From: Telmatactis stephensoni
Taxonomy: Eukaryota; Cnidaria; Anthozoa; Actiniaria; Isophelliidae
DNA: 64,000 nucleotides
NCBI GenBank assembly: GCA_029948255.1
Contig: JALIZF010001796.1
Coordinates: 172,001-236,000 of the forward strand
Direction: 5' to 3'
Shown: positions 33,801 to 46,900 of the stretch, piece after piece
How the letters are laid out: every line of letters begins with the position of its first letter
Position numbering within the stretch: the first letter of the stretch is position 1
Position numbers and translations under genes: made by a program
Notes under the pieces: generated by a model
The model's input: the letters and a program-made list of their open reading frames with translations, nothing else
Databases searched by the model: none
Told to the model about the DNA's origin: nothing

Positions 33801-36800
33801 TAAAGCAGTTAATGTGATATTTGTTACCTATCTATGAAATGACTATATTCAATCAAGAACCTTGAGTTATCTGTGTGAACTTAATACAGATTGCGCGTTA
33901 TAAAGTCAAAAACTCGTTTTTACTTTATTAGATAATTTTTTCGAGGAATTTCATGGTTGATGCAAAGTTACAAAAACATTCTTACTTTTTTGTTATTTCT
34001 GGAGGTAAGATAATTCCCTAGGAGGTCAAGATATCAGTAGAACTGTAAGTATAGTAAGGTGTCATTGCAATACAATAAAGACAAAATGGGTCTGACAACC
34101 GATAATAGCAGTATGTGGATTGCAAGACAATATACATGTGTTCATCTTCGTGGAGGTTTTCAAAGGAAGTTCGTGCATTTAACTGATAACGACATTGTTT
34201 TTCCTACCAAATGTCTAAGATACTTGAATACAAAGGCATACACTGTGGTTCTATCTCTACCCCATTAGTAAGGAAACCATTAGAAATGTGCGGGGGAACA
34301 TGACTCATTGTTGTTATTAGATTTATCTAGTAAAGCTGTAATCCATTTTTTTAAGAGGCTATCGGCATATTTCCCAATTTTGTAAAAGAAAACAGAAAAG
34401 CCCCTGAGTATCACTCATTGCAAGATCCATAAAGTCATAATTGCTGCTTAACAAATAGATGCATCATACAACGCTTTATTGAGAATTGAAGCATCTAGAT
34501 TGAAATGTAAATAAAATGTGATGTTATGCCACAGTAGGTTAGCTTACCGCGGGGCAAACAGAAGTATTTCAATTAGACCAATAACAGTATAGTTCTGTAT
34601 ATACAGCCAATTATTAATAAGCACTTATAGGTTTTACTATAATATATACTCACTGTAAGGGAACCAAGGGATCCGCCCTTTATAAGTTTCTATAGGATCT
34701 GCTCATCAAATTTTTAGCGATTCGCACAGCGTGATATGTCATCATTAACTCGTTGTTTTCAACTAACATTTTTTCCACAAATGTATAAATCAATTTGAAA
34801 CAAAAATGTGAAATCTTAAGTAAAGATCTACGATGGAGCGTTCAATTGAGCGGTTTTCAATACGATGTAAAAATGGCGTGAGACAATGATGGAAGGTTTT
34901 ATATTCATTGTAGGCCAAACTATTGAGAATAGTCAAGCTATTTCTCTACTAGTGACTTTATTGTTTTCTTAAGTATCTTAATACAATATTCACCAGTGCT
35001 ACCACAAAAGCTTGCGTGTCGTATACGATGAGAATAATAACTGTTAATGTGATGAGCGAATCTGATATAGCGACTTCTGTAGTCACGCTTATCCACACAG
35101 GAAAACCTTATGTCCATCTAGCCAGTCTGAGTTAGTAAATACTCATAAAAACGACTTTGGCTTTTAGTTTTTTGTCAGTATCGCTTTCAGTTGTTGGCTA
35201 AAATAATACTTTGCAGAATACTGTAGAAGATGGTGTAATTAAACCCTTTTATTACTTAGTACAAGGTAGATTTCCAAGAGGGTAATTATAAGGTTGATTG
35301 AGCGTCTCAAAGGCGATGCTATTGTGGAAGCCGTACAAGAGGCTGGTGGGGGTACTTCAATAGTGTTGACAAGTGATTCATAAAAAATACCACTTCAATT
35401 CAAACCACCAACTGTTTTGCTAAGAAAAAAGACTTGGACAAGAAACAAAAGAGAGAGAGAAACGAATGGCGTCAATCTGATTACCATCTCAGGTTAGACA
35501 GCGCATTATTTGTAAAAATAAACTTTACAACTACTATATATTTTGTATGTATTTTCACTGTTGTATCATCTGGCCAATTCCCGTAAAATACTGCTTTACT
35601 TGGAAATAATGGCAACTCTCAAAAAGAAAAATAAGAATTGAACGAAATAAGAGTGTAAAACTAAACTAATGGGTTAAGCAACTATATATATAGCTATATG
35701 CACAAGGACTATGATATAGTCAACTGAGGTATCCAACAAAGTCCTTGCACATATTGCTATGAAACAAATGTTCACTGATCAGTTTACCCCAAATCACTGC
35801 TTTATATATATACCTTGAGCCGCGATCAACTAATACACAAAGAATTGCAATCCCTTTATTGTCACGCTTTTTGAATTAAACTACTACTGGTGTGGAATCG
35901 AAGAAAAATACACCATAAGCTAGGGACAGTGATCACGGTTTGACGCGTACTATCTAATGGAGTTTCTTAGTACAACAGATTTTACATCCAGCAACTACTC
36001 CTCATGTTGATGGCACATGTCATGTTAGAAGGGTACTTTTAACTTCGTAATTTATAACTCTTTAGAACATGACTGCTTAGTTTATCAAGGATTTTAATCA
36101 GAGGTGTCTAATTGCGATAACTTATCTAATGACATGAATATATTTAAACCCCAATATATCACAACAAAATCCCGGCTAATAACGATTGTCATAAGCACAA
36201 TTATTGCGGCTTACTGATTCGCAACTTACTGCTGATAGTACCTTAATGGAGAACAAAATCACAATTAAAGCGCACGCCAAGTATGTAATTGAAACTTTAC
36301 GAATCTTAACCCAAAAAGAACAATAAATCTTAACTCAATGATTCTTACCGAGGGTTTTTAGGAGAACGCATGTGGTTGAAAAGTGGCAGAATGAAGTGAT
36401 GATTAACTTCAAAGTTTAAATGTAATGTTAAGACCGATTATCACTATGTTAACACGTATGTAATTAGTAAATCTGTCTGTCCTTTCTACAAATACTTTAT
36501 TGCGTGAAAGACCATCTCCTACGAGTACATCTTGTGGAAGAAGGCTTTTAAAAGCAGCAGCCAAAACAAGACTGGCCGGGTTCCTTATCTGAATCAGTCT
36601 ATCTAAGTTTAATGGTAACACCTGCAGACGTTCCGATCAAAACCTTATATACTTATCAAGGTTTCGAGAATAGTTGATCAGGCTTCGAGTTCTTCCATGT
36701 GTTATAAAAACAGTTCCAAACACCAATTTGACATACTCATATAACATGCACACTTTTAGGAAGGCTTAATTTCTTTACAGTATTTTGTTTTCATTTAGAG

Positions 36801-38350
36801 GAAATAATTTGTCACTTTTGCGGGCCAATAGAAGATTAATCTATATATGTCAATTCTAAACAGCACTGAATTGTAAGAAGTATTATTTTGGATGGTTTGC
36901 TTGTTTCATGATTTCATCAAAGTCACTTTTAGATGGGTTATAATTATTTCTAGGTCATAACTTATGTGAGTTAATTCTTAAATAAATATTTCACTATCAA
37001 TTAATGGTAATGAACAAGTAAGCCATCAATGCTCTTAAACAGTGCTACAAGTAGACTTCAAGAATGGTTTACTTTTAAGTAAATATGTCAAAGATGAAAT
37101 GACACATATATGCTGAAAAACATGTGAGGCTAACACCACAAAAACGTGGTTCTTTCCACCAAGTGGATATCTTTTGTTTCTCAATGTACACAAAAACAAT
37201 ATAATAAGAAAACAGGTACAGAGAAAAGATGTTTCTGTACATTTTTTGTTAGCTTTAACTGCGCCACGAGAGGTGAAGAGTAGTTGAACATCAACGAGTT
37301 TTTGTGACGATCTTTTGTATGACATTATGTCTGATGATCACAAAAGATGTTCTTATTGGTCCATTGTGGTCGTTTGGTTTCATAACACAGAAAGACATAT
37401 AATGAAGTTCGACCCCTTTACAAAACCCTAATCGGCTCACGATTTCGTCCGGTAATGCATTGTGTTGGAGGTGATACCACACGTACCGGGAATCACCCTA
37501 ATAAGGCTAGTTCCAACAAAATCTAGTTTTGCACGTAATAATCATCGCAGTAGGTGTTGATTCAAGTGCAATTTATCGTCATATTAAGAGGTCTTGGACA
37601 CAAAAGAGCACGTGGCGTAGCTAGAGAGCAAACATGGTTTTTTAGCATACTGTTTTTTTTTTTCTAACAACCCATCTCGACTTTACTTTTTATTTTGCAG
37701 TAGTAAAACGATTTGCTTATGGATGTGCGACATGACAAAGGGTATTATTATTATAGGCTCTTAAGATAGCATAATAGAACATATGATGTAATTATAAACT
37801 TAGCTTGACATTCTAAACACATGCATATTACCACACAACAATCCAAAAATACTTCACTAAAACAATCACAAATAACTCAGTCAGTGTTTACGCAGAAAAA
37901 TATGAACCAATACGACAAGGGAACCATTCTTAGTAACTAGTGTATTTGATCATGCCTTCCTGTTGTTGTTGTTGTGGCTTCCACACTGCCATCATCTATA
38001 TCTCCAAGGTTAGCCACAAGTATCGAACACAAAAAGATTCACATTACTGTTGTAGAAAGGATTCTATTGGATCTCCTATCAAGTAGATCATTGATAATAG
38101 GCCGTTTACGTTTCCATCCCTTTTTCTTTCTAGGTTTATAAATTTAAAGAGAAGAACAAAGAAATCATAGTTCTCTGAAGACAAACAGTCTTTAGGAGGT
38201 GGACGAACACTGCGGAAAGCAGAAAAAGGAATTTTTGTGACATATTTGTTTTATCAGACAAAAGCTCTGATGACGCACTTGTGATAATGACCAACGAGAA
38301 AGGAAAAAATGCATGAGTTTGTCTAAGGTCGTTATGTCATTACGAGAAAA
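27831..38350. other. Gene-poor AT-rich intergenic region
   Basis: About 10.5 kb in which neither strand shows an exon chain, RNA gene or clear transposon. Open frames are short and lack domain motifs. Together with 19360-26652 it isolates the Sox gene, a layout typical of developmental regulators with distal enhancers. Enhancer content cannot be judged from one sequence. Confidence 0.55.
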
Positions 38351-38359
38351 CACGCAAAA

Positions 38360-38578
38360 AGTATAATTTATAAAACTAGCCATTAACAGTGATTTCTCAA
38401 ACGAAAGCATAGCTACTCCTATTTCGAAAAACGTTGTCGTACGAAAAGCCTCACACAACTAATAAAGGTGTAATTTACAAAGTAGCCATTGAATAGTGAT
38501 TTCTTAAGCATACACCTATTTCGAACAAAAGTTGTCGTATGAGAAGCCATAAGCTCACACAACTTGACCGAAAGGGAG
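38360..38578. repeat. Tandem duplication of about 105 bp, two diverged copies
   Basis: The order GTATAATTTATAAA, TAGCCATT, AGTGATTTCT, CTATTTCGAA, GTTGTCGTA, GAAAAGCC, TCACACAACT is repeated in the second copy with substitutions and indels. Confidence 0.8.
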
Positions 38579-39222
38579 TATGGGTAGTTGCAAAACTTCA
38601 TTCTCTTTTCGGCTCCGCTCTCAATTTTAGCTTTAACAAATGAAGGTTTTTGGTGAGTAAGGTCAGGACAAGATAGATTGAAATTGAGTCATGTGGATAT
38701 TTGCGTGGTTATAATTTAACTTGATTAATTTCTACTCCTTTCAAGTTAGTCGCGGCTTTTTACGCGAAAACGTTGATTGAAATAGGTGTAATATTCTAAC
38801 TAGTAAAACTATTTTAAGACATTGCATGCTACCCACTTGGTTAGGTAAACACACGTTTTACTACAATACAAAGTGAATACTGCGTGGTAGTATGACATAC
38901 CAAGGTGAACAACCAAGTTAAGAGCGTTTTTGACAAGGTCTAAAGAACACGTTTGACATCTACACTTTATAAAAGCGTGATTTCAGATAATCAGGATGAT
39001 CAACTTATGTGACGTCATTGTTAAATACTACTAAACAACAAATGAACTTGACAAACTAATAAGTACAGAATCCTATGTTCATTCTATAATTCGTGTTCAG
39101 CGTTGATAAAGGAGGCACTTTCGTGCATGTTTGAAAGCAATACCAATTAATAATTTTAAAGCAATAGATAATTCGATCTTCACGATCGTACTGTATCAGG
39201 AGGCAATAACGTTACCGCGGTC

Positions 39223-39290
39223 TTCAAACAAACAAACAAACAAACAAACAAACAAACAAACAAACGAACGAACAAACAAACAAACAAAAA
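39223..39290. repeat. (CAAA)n microsatellite
   Basis: About 15 tandem AAAC units with two GAAC variants, ending in an A run. Confidence 0.95.
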
Positions 39291-39339
39291 AAACACCTTT
39301 TTGTATGATTTCAGATATATTGCTATTTCAGTAATCAGG

Positions 39340-39640
39340 ATGAGGCAGCATGGTCGAGTGGTCAGAGCGTCGGTCTCGCAATCCGGTGGTAACGAGTTCG
39401 AGTCCCAGTCTGGCCATTGATATGAGGCTGAATTTGTTCCGATTCCGATTAGTTCAAATTCAGTTTCTCGACCATGCTTGTAATATAGCTAACTGGCTCG
39501 CCTCCATGCCAGTTGGGATTCTTAAACACTTTATGCTATAAATTATTTCTTCGTTTCAGTTTACTATATTGTAAAGCGCATTTAGGCGTTGCGGAATGGG
39601 CTATATAAATACCGAATTATTTATCTATATATATTGTATA
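39340..39640 (+). mobile_element. tRNA-derived SINE with LINE-like 3' end
   Basis: The head GGTCGAGTGGTCAGAGCG (A box) and GAGTTCGAGTCCC (B box) at about 39350-39405 form a Leu/Ser-type tRNA-related promoter. The tail GTAAAGCGCATTTAGGCGTT then GGGCTATATAAATACC is the L2-type LINE 3' end used for mobilisation. The acceptor stem is not conserved, so it is not a tRNA gene. Confidence 0.75.
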
Positions 39641-40076
39641 ACGGTGTATAACAGTAGTTAAGATCGATAAGACCTTTGGTCCATGGGTTAGGCCCATAAA
39701 ACGTTTTACCTGTGTTTATGCAATCAAAAGGGTTCAGGACTCATGTGCATCTGATGATAGCATGAAATTCATAACTTTTTCAATCAATGTTTCTTTCTTG
39801 TCTTTTTGCTTAACTGCTATATTGTGCTTTTTCAGCCAGTCAACCAATGTACTTGTATTCAGTTTCTGTAACTGTGAAAATATTTGAAAATATAATGAAC
39901 AATATAATTTATGGATCTCAAAGTTTTTTGCATGTCACGTGACCGTGTATATAGTACGGTGTAAAAAAATTACTTTTCTTGTCTTTTCAGAATATTCTCC
40001 ATATAATTTCTGGAATCAATTATTGTTTTTTCTCTGGATACCAGCCTAGTTACTCAATGGGCTACCCTGCTTTATT

Positions 40077-40377
40077 CAGGGTTCGTTTTCTTTTGGAGTA
40101 TCAAAATTTCATGACTTTCAATGACGGCTTTTCCATGACTTCTTTTATATTTTCCATGACCAAAATTTAGACGATATTTTTCATGAAAATGGATTATTTT
40201 CTATTGGAAAAAATATAATTTCATCTTTTTGCCAAAAATCAACTACGATTATTTTTCTTGTGCCATTTTCCATGATTTTCCATGACCTTAATCTAAATTC
40301 CATGACTTTCCAGGCCTGGAAAAGAAATCATGAAATTCCATGACTTTCCAGGTTTTCCATGACCCGTACGAACCCTG
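40077..40377. mobile_element. Short non-autonomous DNA transposon (hAT-like MITE) with CAGGGTTCGT ends
   Basis: The ends CAGGGTTCGT and (G)TACGAACCCTG are inverted. The inside is made of many TTTCCATGACTTTCC-type words in both orientations. A 301-bp element of this look (CAGGGTTCGTACGG) is widespread in invertebrates. An 8-bp target duplication is not clear. Confidence 0.65.
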
Positions 40378-40386
40378 TTATTTATT

Positions 40387-40387
<1 letters not shown>

Positions 40388-40421
<34 letters not shown>
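40388..40421. repeat. (AT)n microsatellite
   Basis: Perfect run of AT dinucleotides, about 17 copies. Confidence 0.95.
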
Positions 40422-40422
<1 letters not shown>

Positions 40423-40604
40423 CTCCTCCACTGAAAATATTCCACTCAACTGGCAGCAGTTACATATCAAAAAAATATAATAAACATGCATTAATACACA
40501 TCTACCACGTGATAAATATACTTTGTAAAAGTATATTTGAAAACCGCCAATCTTCTTGAGATCGGCTGTATATAGCAATGAATAGATGAACATGTATATT
40601 TAAG

Positions 40605-40845
40605 GAATATAAAATGCATGCGCATGTCTCTGTATTGTGATATAAACGGTGGGAAATGTAGAGCACAAGAAAAGCAAGCTTAGGAATGACAAGACGCAGC
40701 CTGTGTGTTTGTCGTGCTTTTAGAGTGCTCTTCACTGATCTTCCACAGTGTTTATATTATATCTATGTCCTCTAACGTAAACACGGTCGCCGGCCAATCA
40801 GCGTGTACGTTATACCTCAAATATTTAATAAAATAGAAGACAACA
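40605..40845. mobile_element. MITE related to the palindrome at 43172-43450
   Basis: It shares TGTCTCTGTATTGTGATATAAAC, then GGTGGGAAATGTAGAGCAC, and the end phrase CCGGCCAATCAGCGTG with the element at 43172-43450 (CTGTACTGTGTTATAAACAC, CAGCCAATCCGCGCG). Degenerate copy. Confidence 0.5.
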
Positions 40846-40941
40846 CTCATGAAAAGTCGAGAAGAACATACAAAGGTATACACCGAATGGAAATATGAGG
40901 GAAAATATTTTCATAACTATTGTTGTGTACTGACTAGCCTC

Positions 40942-43900
40942 TCATTTATGTGAAAACGGTTTTGTTTTTCCACGTGAACATAAGCTAGTCAATTCAAATT
41001 GGTCACCATATTTCGATATGGTGTAAAGGTTTCGTTGTTCCTTGTTGCGCGTAGGTGCAAAAGAAGAGTCGACCTTTACCTGATTGTCAAGAGCTAATTG
41101 CCGCACGTCCATATTTTCCTGGACTTTAGGTTTTAACCTGCATGTTTTTTTAACCTGCGTTGCAGTGACTTCAACTGTGCTTCTTTGCTGCATGTTACAA
41201 AATCAAATAAACAGAACAACGTAAACATAGGTAGTAAGTAGATATACAAATATACACTTATTTCAAAGACGTCGCGGTTCAAAGAATGAAGCCAAGACCA
41301 AAATGAATGCTGGTAATGTAATCAAATCGAACTTGTTTTGAGCAGAGTGTGATATACCAAGCTGGTTTCCCAGGATGGCGCACGCTTTACCCCTCAAACT
41401 CTCAATCAGTAATATCGACAAAATGTGCGAAGTCACTGAGAATCGAACTACAGACCTCTCCGCCGCTCAAAAGACCATGTACTATTCGACTTAGCCACAC
41501 CTGTTCCACAGTAGAGTTGGCAATCTACCCTCTACAGCCATAATAAAATTAGGAAATAATAAGTATGAACAGAACGTTTTTGTCGCTTGTAAATGTGTAG
41601 AAATGTTGATTTTTAGTTTGTGCTAGCTCTGAAACATACCGAAAAGCAAAGGGTAATAATGCCTGGCCATCGCTAGCGACGAAAGCACAAGTGCAAGAAA
41701 AAATGCTCCGTTTTCATCATATGAATACAATCGCAAGTACAAGCATAAAGCGTTTAGATACTTGTGCTTTTGTCGCTAGTTAAAAGGACCGTTGTTGTAT
41801 CACCTGTCTTTTGCTAGATACCATTCCTCCATGATGTTGCTGTGTGTTACTTGTACTTGTCCTCTCAGATGGCATGCACTGTGCGGCACTTCCCTGATAA
41901 CTTTGTTGTACTTGATTCTTCATCAAGAAGTCTTGAAATGCATTTGTTTTGCAAGACTGGATTGCAGTAGAGTTAGTACTAGTGCTCATAAATAATGGCG
42001 CAGGGCTGTTTAGATTGTCAGGCGAGCCTCTATCAAGGACAGAAGAACTTGTTGATTTTGAGACACTGCGAGCTAAAACCAAACCGGGTCTGGTTTCTGG
42101 GAGTTTCTTATTATGAGAATTTGTGGAGGTGGATAGTGTTAGTCCTTTACGCTGTCGAGGCAATGTATGTGGCAGGGTTTGTAAACCAGATGTACTTTCC
42201 TTTAGTAAAGGAGCCTTGAAAACAGGCTGTACTTTGGGGATGTGACATGACAAATCCCCAGTTGTCGATTTTCGCTCACAATGAACCTTTCCCGGTTGAT
42301 GGCTTTTTTGAGGAGTGCTTTTTGCAAAGTTTGGAATAAAACGAGATTCAGCTTGTTTTGCATCAGAATCCGCGGCGTTCTGAGATACAATAGAGCAGAT
42401 TGGTGTCGGTGGTTGTTCGATGCGTGAGAAAACGTAAGGGATGCAGTGTTTGAACTGTGGAGGTGCACGAGTCAAATTGCTCTGATGATCGTGAGATGCA
42501 TTATATAACATGCAAGACGAATAGATTTCTGAGGAGGTGAGTCTTAAAGGTGATTCACATATATAGGGAATACGATTTTGGACATCTTGAAGGAAAGCTT
42601 GGAATATGGCCTGTTGGTCACAACGTGGAAATACGTGTGGATAATTGCTGTGGATACAACTGCTTGGATATCTTTATCAATAGTCAAAGACAAAAGTTAT
42701 TATGACTCACATTATACATTTTTTAATTTATCCAACCAATTGGGAAAGGAAAACCAAAACAAGGTTCTTTTCTAGAAATCAAGCTAAATTTTGTGCATGT
42801 ATGCAATCACACTTGTTATAAAGAAAATGTCTGATGTGAGTAGATTACTAATCTAAAAGCAGTTTCGAGTCAATTCGCTATTGACTTAACGCTCAATGCA
42901 AGGTTGAATGTGAGCCGAACGGATTTTGAAATAGGTAGTTACAAATGTGTATGATCGATGGGCGTGTCCAAGAACAAAAACGTAGTTAATTGAAAAGTCA
43001 ATGTCAACAAGATGGCCTGCACTTAGGAAAGGATACGTAAAAACCTTAGCCTTTGAAAAGCTGAAAAACCTCACATTGTAGAATATTTCTTCTTTTGAAG
43101 GAAGTCTGTAGCCATACTGTTGTAAAAGAACACCAGAGTGCGCATTATATCAGAGTTATAATTCTATTTAAACGGCCGCTTGTGTCTCTGTACTGTGTTA
43201 TAAACACGATGGGAGATGTAGGGCACTCGAAAAGCAAGAGTAATACTCGGCTACGCTTCGTGTTTCTTATTTTGCTTTTTGAGTTCTCTACATCTCCCAT
43301 CGTGTTTATGACACAGTACAGAGACACAAGCGGCCGTTTTTTATTGCCTTTATAAAATATTTTGGCTTTTTAGGGCACGCGAAAACATCCTTCCATTCCT
43401 CTGTCCTCACGGTAGCCAGCCAATCCGCGCGTCAAATATTTTATAACAAGAAATATAATCCAATCATGACAACCTACCTAAACAATTAAATGTCTTTCTC
43501 AATAGTATTTAATATAATTCTAATCACAAACTACTAACCATTAATTTCCAGTGCCTTCTCAAATCTTCATAGGACTGGAATGGAGAATCAGTAGGAATAT
43601 CATGGGAAATACCAACAACCCTGCCTTTTTTCAAACTAAAAATGATAAAAATGACAGGAACTGAATCAATAATTTCAGAATACATCTCAATAGTTTTTGC
43701 AAAAGATTTTACTTTACAGAGCAGGACAACCGGTTTTCATTATGGCCTCTCATAATAAGGGCTAGGGCAGTACTCATAGGTAGGTTTGTATACAAACCCT
43801 TTCTGGTCCAAAAACAAAATATCAAATTCTACCAAAATTGAATGAACGCGTCTCTGAAATATAAGCCCTGTACTTTGGGAGTGGTGTTATTTTGATTAGC

Positions 43901-46900
43901 AGAAAAGTCACAGTTTTGAAAAATCTTCAGTACTGTAACTTGACAATGTTTGGCGAGAGGTGTACTGTAGCCACACACGGTTCTGGACTAATCAGAGCAC
44001 GCATAACATACTAATTATTACATATAGCACTATATCTGCACCTGTCCCCACTGTAAAGGTTTGATTTGTCAGAGTATTCATGAATTTCAGTGTTCATTGG
44101 CATTCTATGATACTAGCTTTCTCTCGATTCATTATCATTCCAGTTTGACTGAGTTGGATAGTGTGATATTGTTTTTGACTACAGTGTTTATGTTCATATT
44201 TCTCAAGAAACTATTTTATTGTATATTACCTATCTACGTTTTCCATTTCCTTGTAAATATCTCATCATTATCGACCTTGATCCTCTGATTTAAGTACTTG
44301 TTCAATTTCAGTGTTATTTTTCTGTACATGTCTTTTTTAGTATTATATTGACCATATCTCGTAAATGTAAACATTAACTAGTCGGCTACCTATCTTTGTT
44401 TAACCCCGTGATAATAATTGGTAGCCTGTACCTAATTTCCTGTTTTTAATTCTTATTGTAAATCGTGTATTTAATTGTGGTACTAAATAAAGAGATATTG
44501 TATTGCATTGTATATAAAACATAACAAATTACCTTGGTAGAACATAGCATAAATCATCTTGAACTGAATCTTGCTTCACTGAAAAATTTCTTTGTGTTAA
44601 AAAACTTTGGAGAATGTTTGGTGACAAACAAAAGTGGTCGGCCTGTAGGAAGAATAAGAAACTACATGACGACTGTCGTTCATAATGTGAGACAGCAACA
44701 CTTGTACTCATAACTAGCATGGATTTAAGCAGAAGAAGTTACCAAGTAAGAACTGACTCCAAGAAATAACTGTAAATGTACATTAGAACCATAATTACAG
44801 TGATTGATAAAAAATTCAAATGCACAGTAAGGCACATAGACTTTGCAAAAATAGATATAATGATAGAAATTAATAGAGGAACTGGAACTATTAATATACA
44901 GAGAGGCAGTGAAAACAAAAAATTGTTCTATCAATATATCCAAATGAAACTGTCTCCTACGAAAGACTTTATTATAAATAGAATGAAAAGAACAAAACCA
45001 ACACAAACAACAACAATTACTACCACGACAGACAACAACAATAACCACCACCTACAAAAACAAAACTACCAACAACAACAAACACCAGCATCACAAGACC
45101 ACCAACAACAACAACAACAACAAAACCATCACCACCACAACCAACAATTAAAACCACCACCAAAAACAATAACAAAAACCAACAACACAAACAACACATT
45201 CATATATTCATTTCTACTTGACAATACCAATTTACTCACACTTGAAAGCTTCAACTTGATATTGAATGCCTTGAGTCCAATACAAAGTCTATCTGTGATG
45301 TTCACTTCCAAGGCTGCAATTTAAGTAGAAGCCAAGAGTTCAAGGATTCTCTCTACAAGTATTTTGGTATGAAGGCACTTACAGATAGCATTGAGCTTGG
45401 AGTTTCTCTCAAGAAAATCACGACCTAAAGAAATAATGATTAACGAAAATGACGGAATTAACTGATAGAATCGATTACAGCAAATAAAACAAACCTACAA
45501 ACATACCAACAAACAAACAAACAAATGAATAATGATGTTTATAAAAGGCTGCTCTTCCATAATACAGACCTTGTACAAAGTATTCTCCAGTCTTGTTCCA
45601 AAATGGTGCAAGTTTTTGTGTTAACGTAAAACCCAAGCAACATTGAAATAGTTCTTTGTTAACTTGCACTTCTCTTAAAATCTATTCAAAAATGAAATGA
45701 AGTAAAGACGAATTGGGATAGAGTCGTTTTCGTGTGGGAAACTTACCGTACCGTATCGTAACCGTACCAGTATCATAGTTTCTATAAAAACATTCGAAAT
45801 TCCTGCTGTAAGCGTATCGTATCGTAACCGTAAAGTGTTCCCACTCATACGAAAACCACTCTAAGCTGAAGTACAAAAACAATGAAAGATAAAAACTAAA
45901 GCCGGCAGCACACGATGAGAAGCTGTGCGAGGAAACTGCCATGCGAGGCACTTTTCTCATCGTGTGCTCTTTTACCTGCTCTATTTTTGGCCTCGCGTAG
46001 CCAAACATGCAACGTCTACGGCAAGAAATCGTTTGAGCTATTAAAGTGCCTCGCGTGGCAGTTGCCTCACGCAGATTCTCAACGTGTGCGGCGGGCTAAA
46101 GGCTGGTTTTCACGAGCAACGGAAATAGAAACGGAAACCGCATACGCATACTCAGTGTTGCATTTCTCACCAATGTGTGAAAAAAGACAATGAACAGTGC
46201 ATACTGAGTCTGCATATGATCTGAGACGATTTCTTGCCGCAGACGTTGCATCTTTGGCTACGCGAGGCCAAAAATGTCCAACAAAAAAGAGCACAGCACA
46301 CGGTGGGCGGGCTTAAGGCCAACTTTTGACGCGTCGAATGGTCCGCGTCGAATGCATTGAAAACAGTGGATAATTAGACGGCCTTCTTTGATGTTATTAG
46401 ATTCGACGCGGCAAAAGTTCGACGTCTGAACTGGGCCTTACAGGTTTAAATGAAATAAAAGAAAATGGTAGAAATGTTGCCCTGTTAGCAGAGGGTTTTA
46501 AAATAAACTACACGCTCTCAGAGTACAAAAAGGAAGAGGGCATTTCTGAAATCATCCCAATGTTTCGGCGTTTTACCTCAAATTTCAGTTTATCCAAGAG
46601 AGCTTGAAACTTGCCACACTGCATTACTGATTTCTAAACATGAATGCACAACATAATTATCTGATTTTGAGCATTTTTTCGTAGGTGCAAAGAATTACAA
46701 CTTACTTTACAAACTATAAAAGCTTGGCTTCTACTCTCAAAACACGGAGAGAGAATAATTCTTGGTTCTGTGAATATTAGTTCCCTGGTTGGATAACAAA
46801 TGTTAAGCTTAACTATAAAAAGAAATAATTCCACCTATATATTTAAATTATATGGAATAATTCTTGCATTAAGCCGCTACAGTACCAGCATGCAACTATT

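Noticed and set aside
39340..39420. Functional tRNA-Leu/Ser gene
   Set aside because: The acceptor stem does not pair and the sequence runs into a LINE-type 3' tail, so it is a SINE head.
44776..45324. 182-aa plus-strand Gln/Asn/His-rich frame
   Set aside because: Lies over a CAA-rich intron tract and antisense to real C18orf63 exons; composition explains the open frame.
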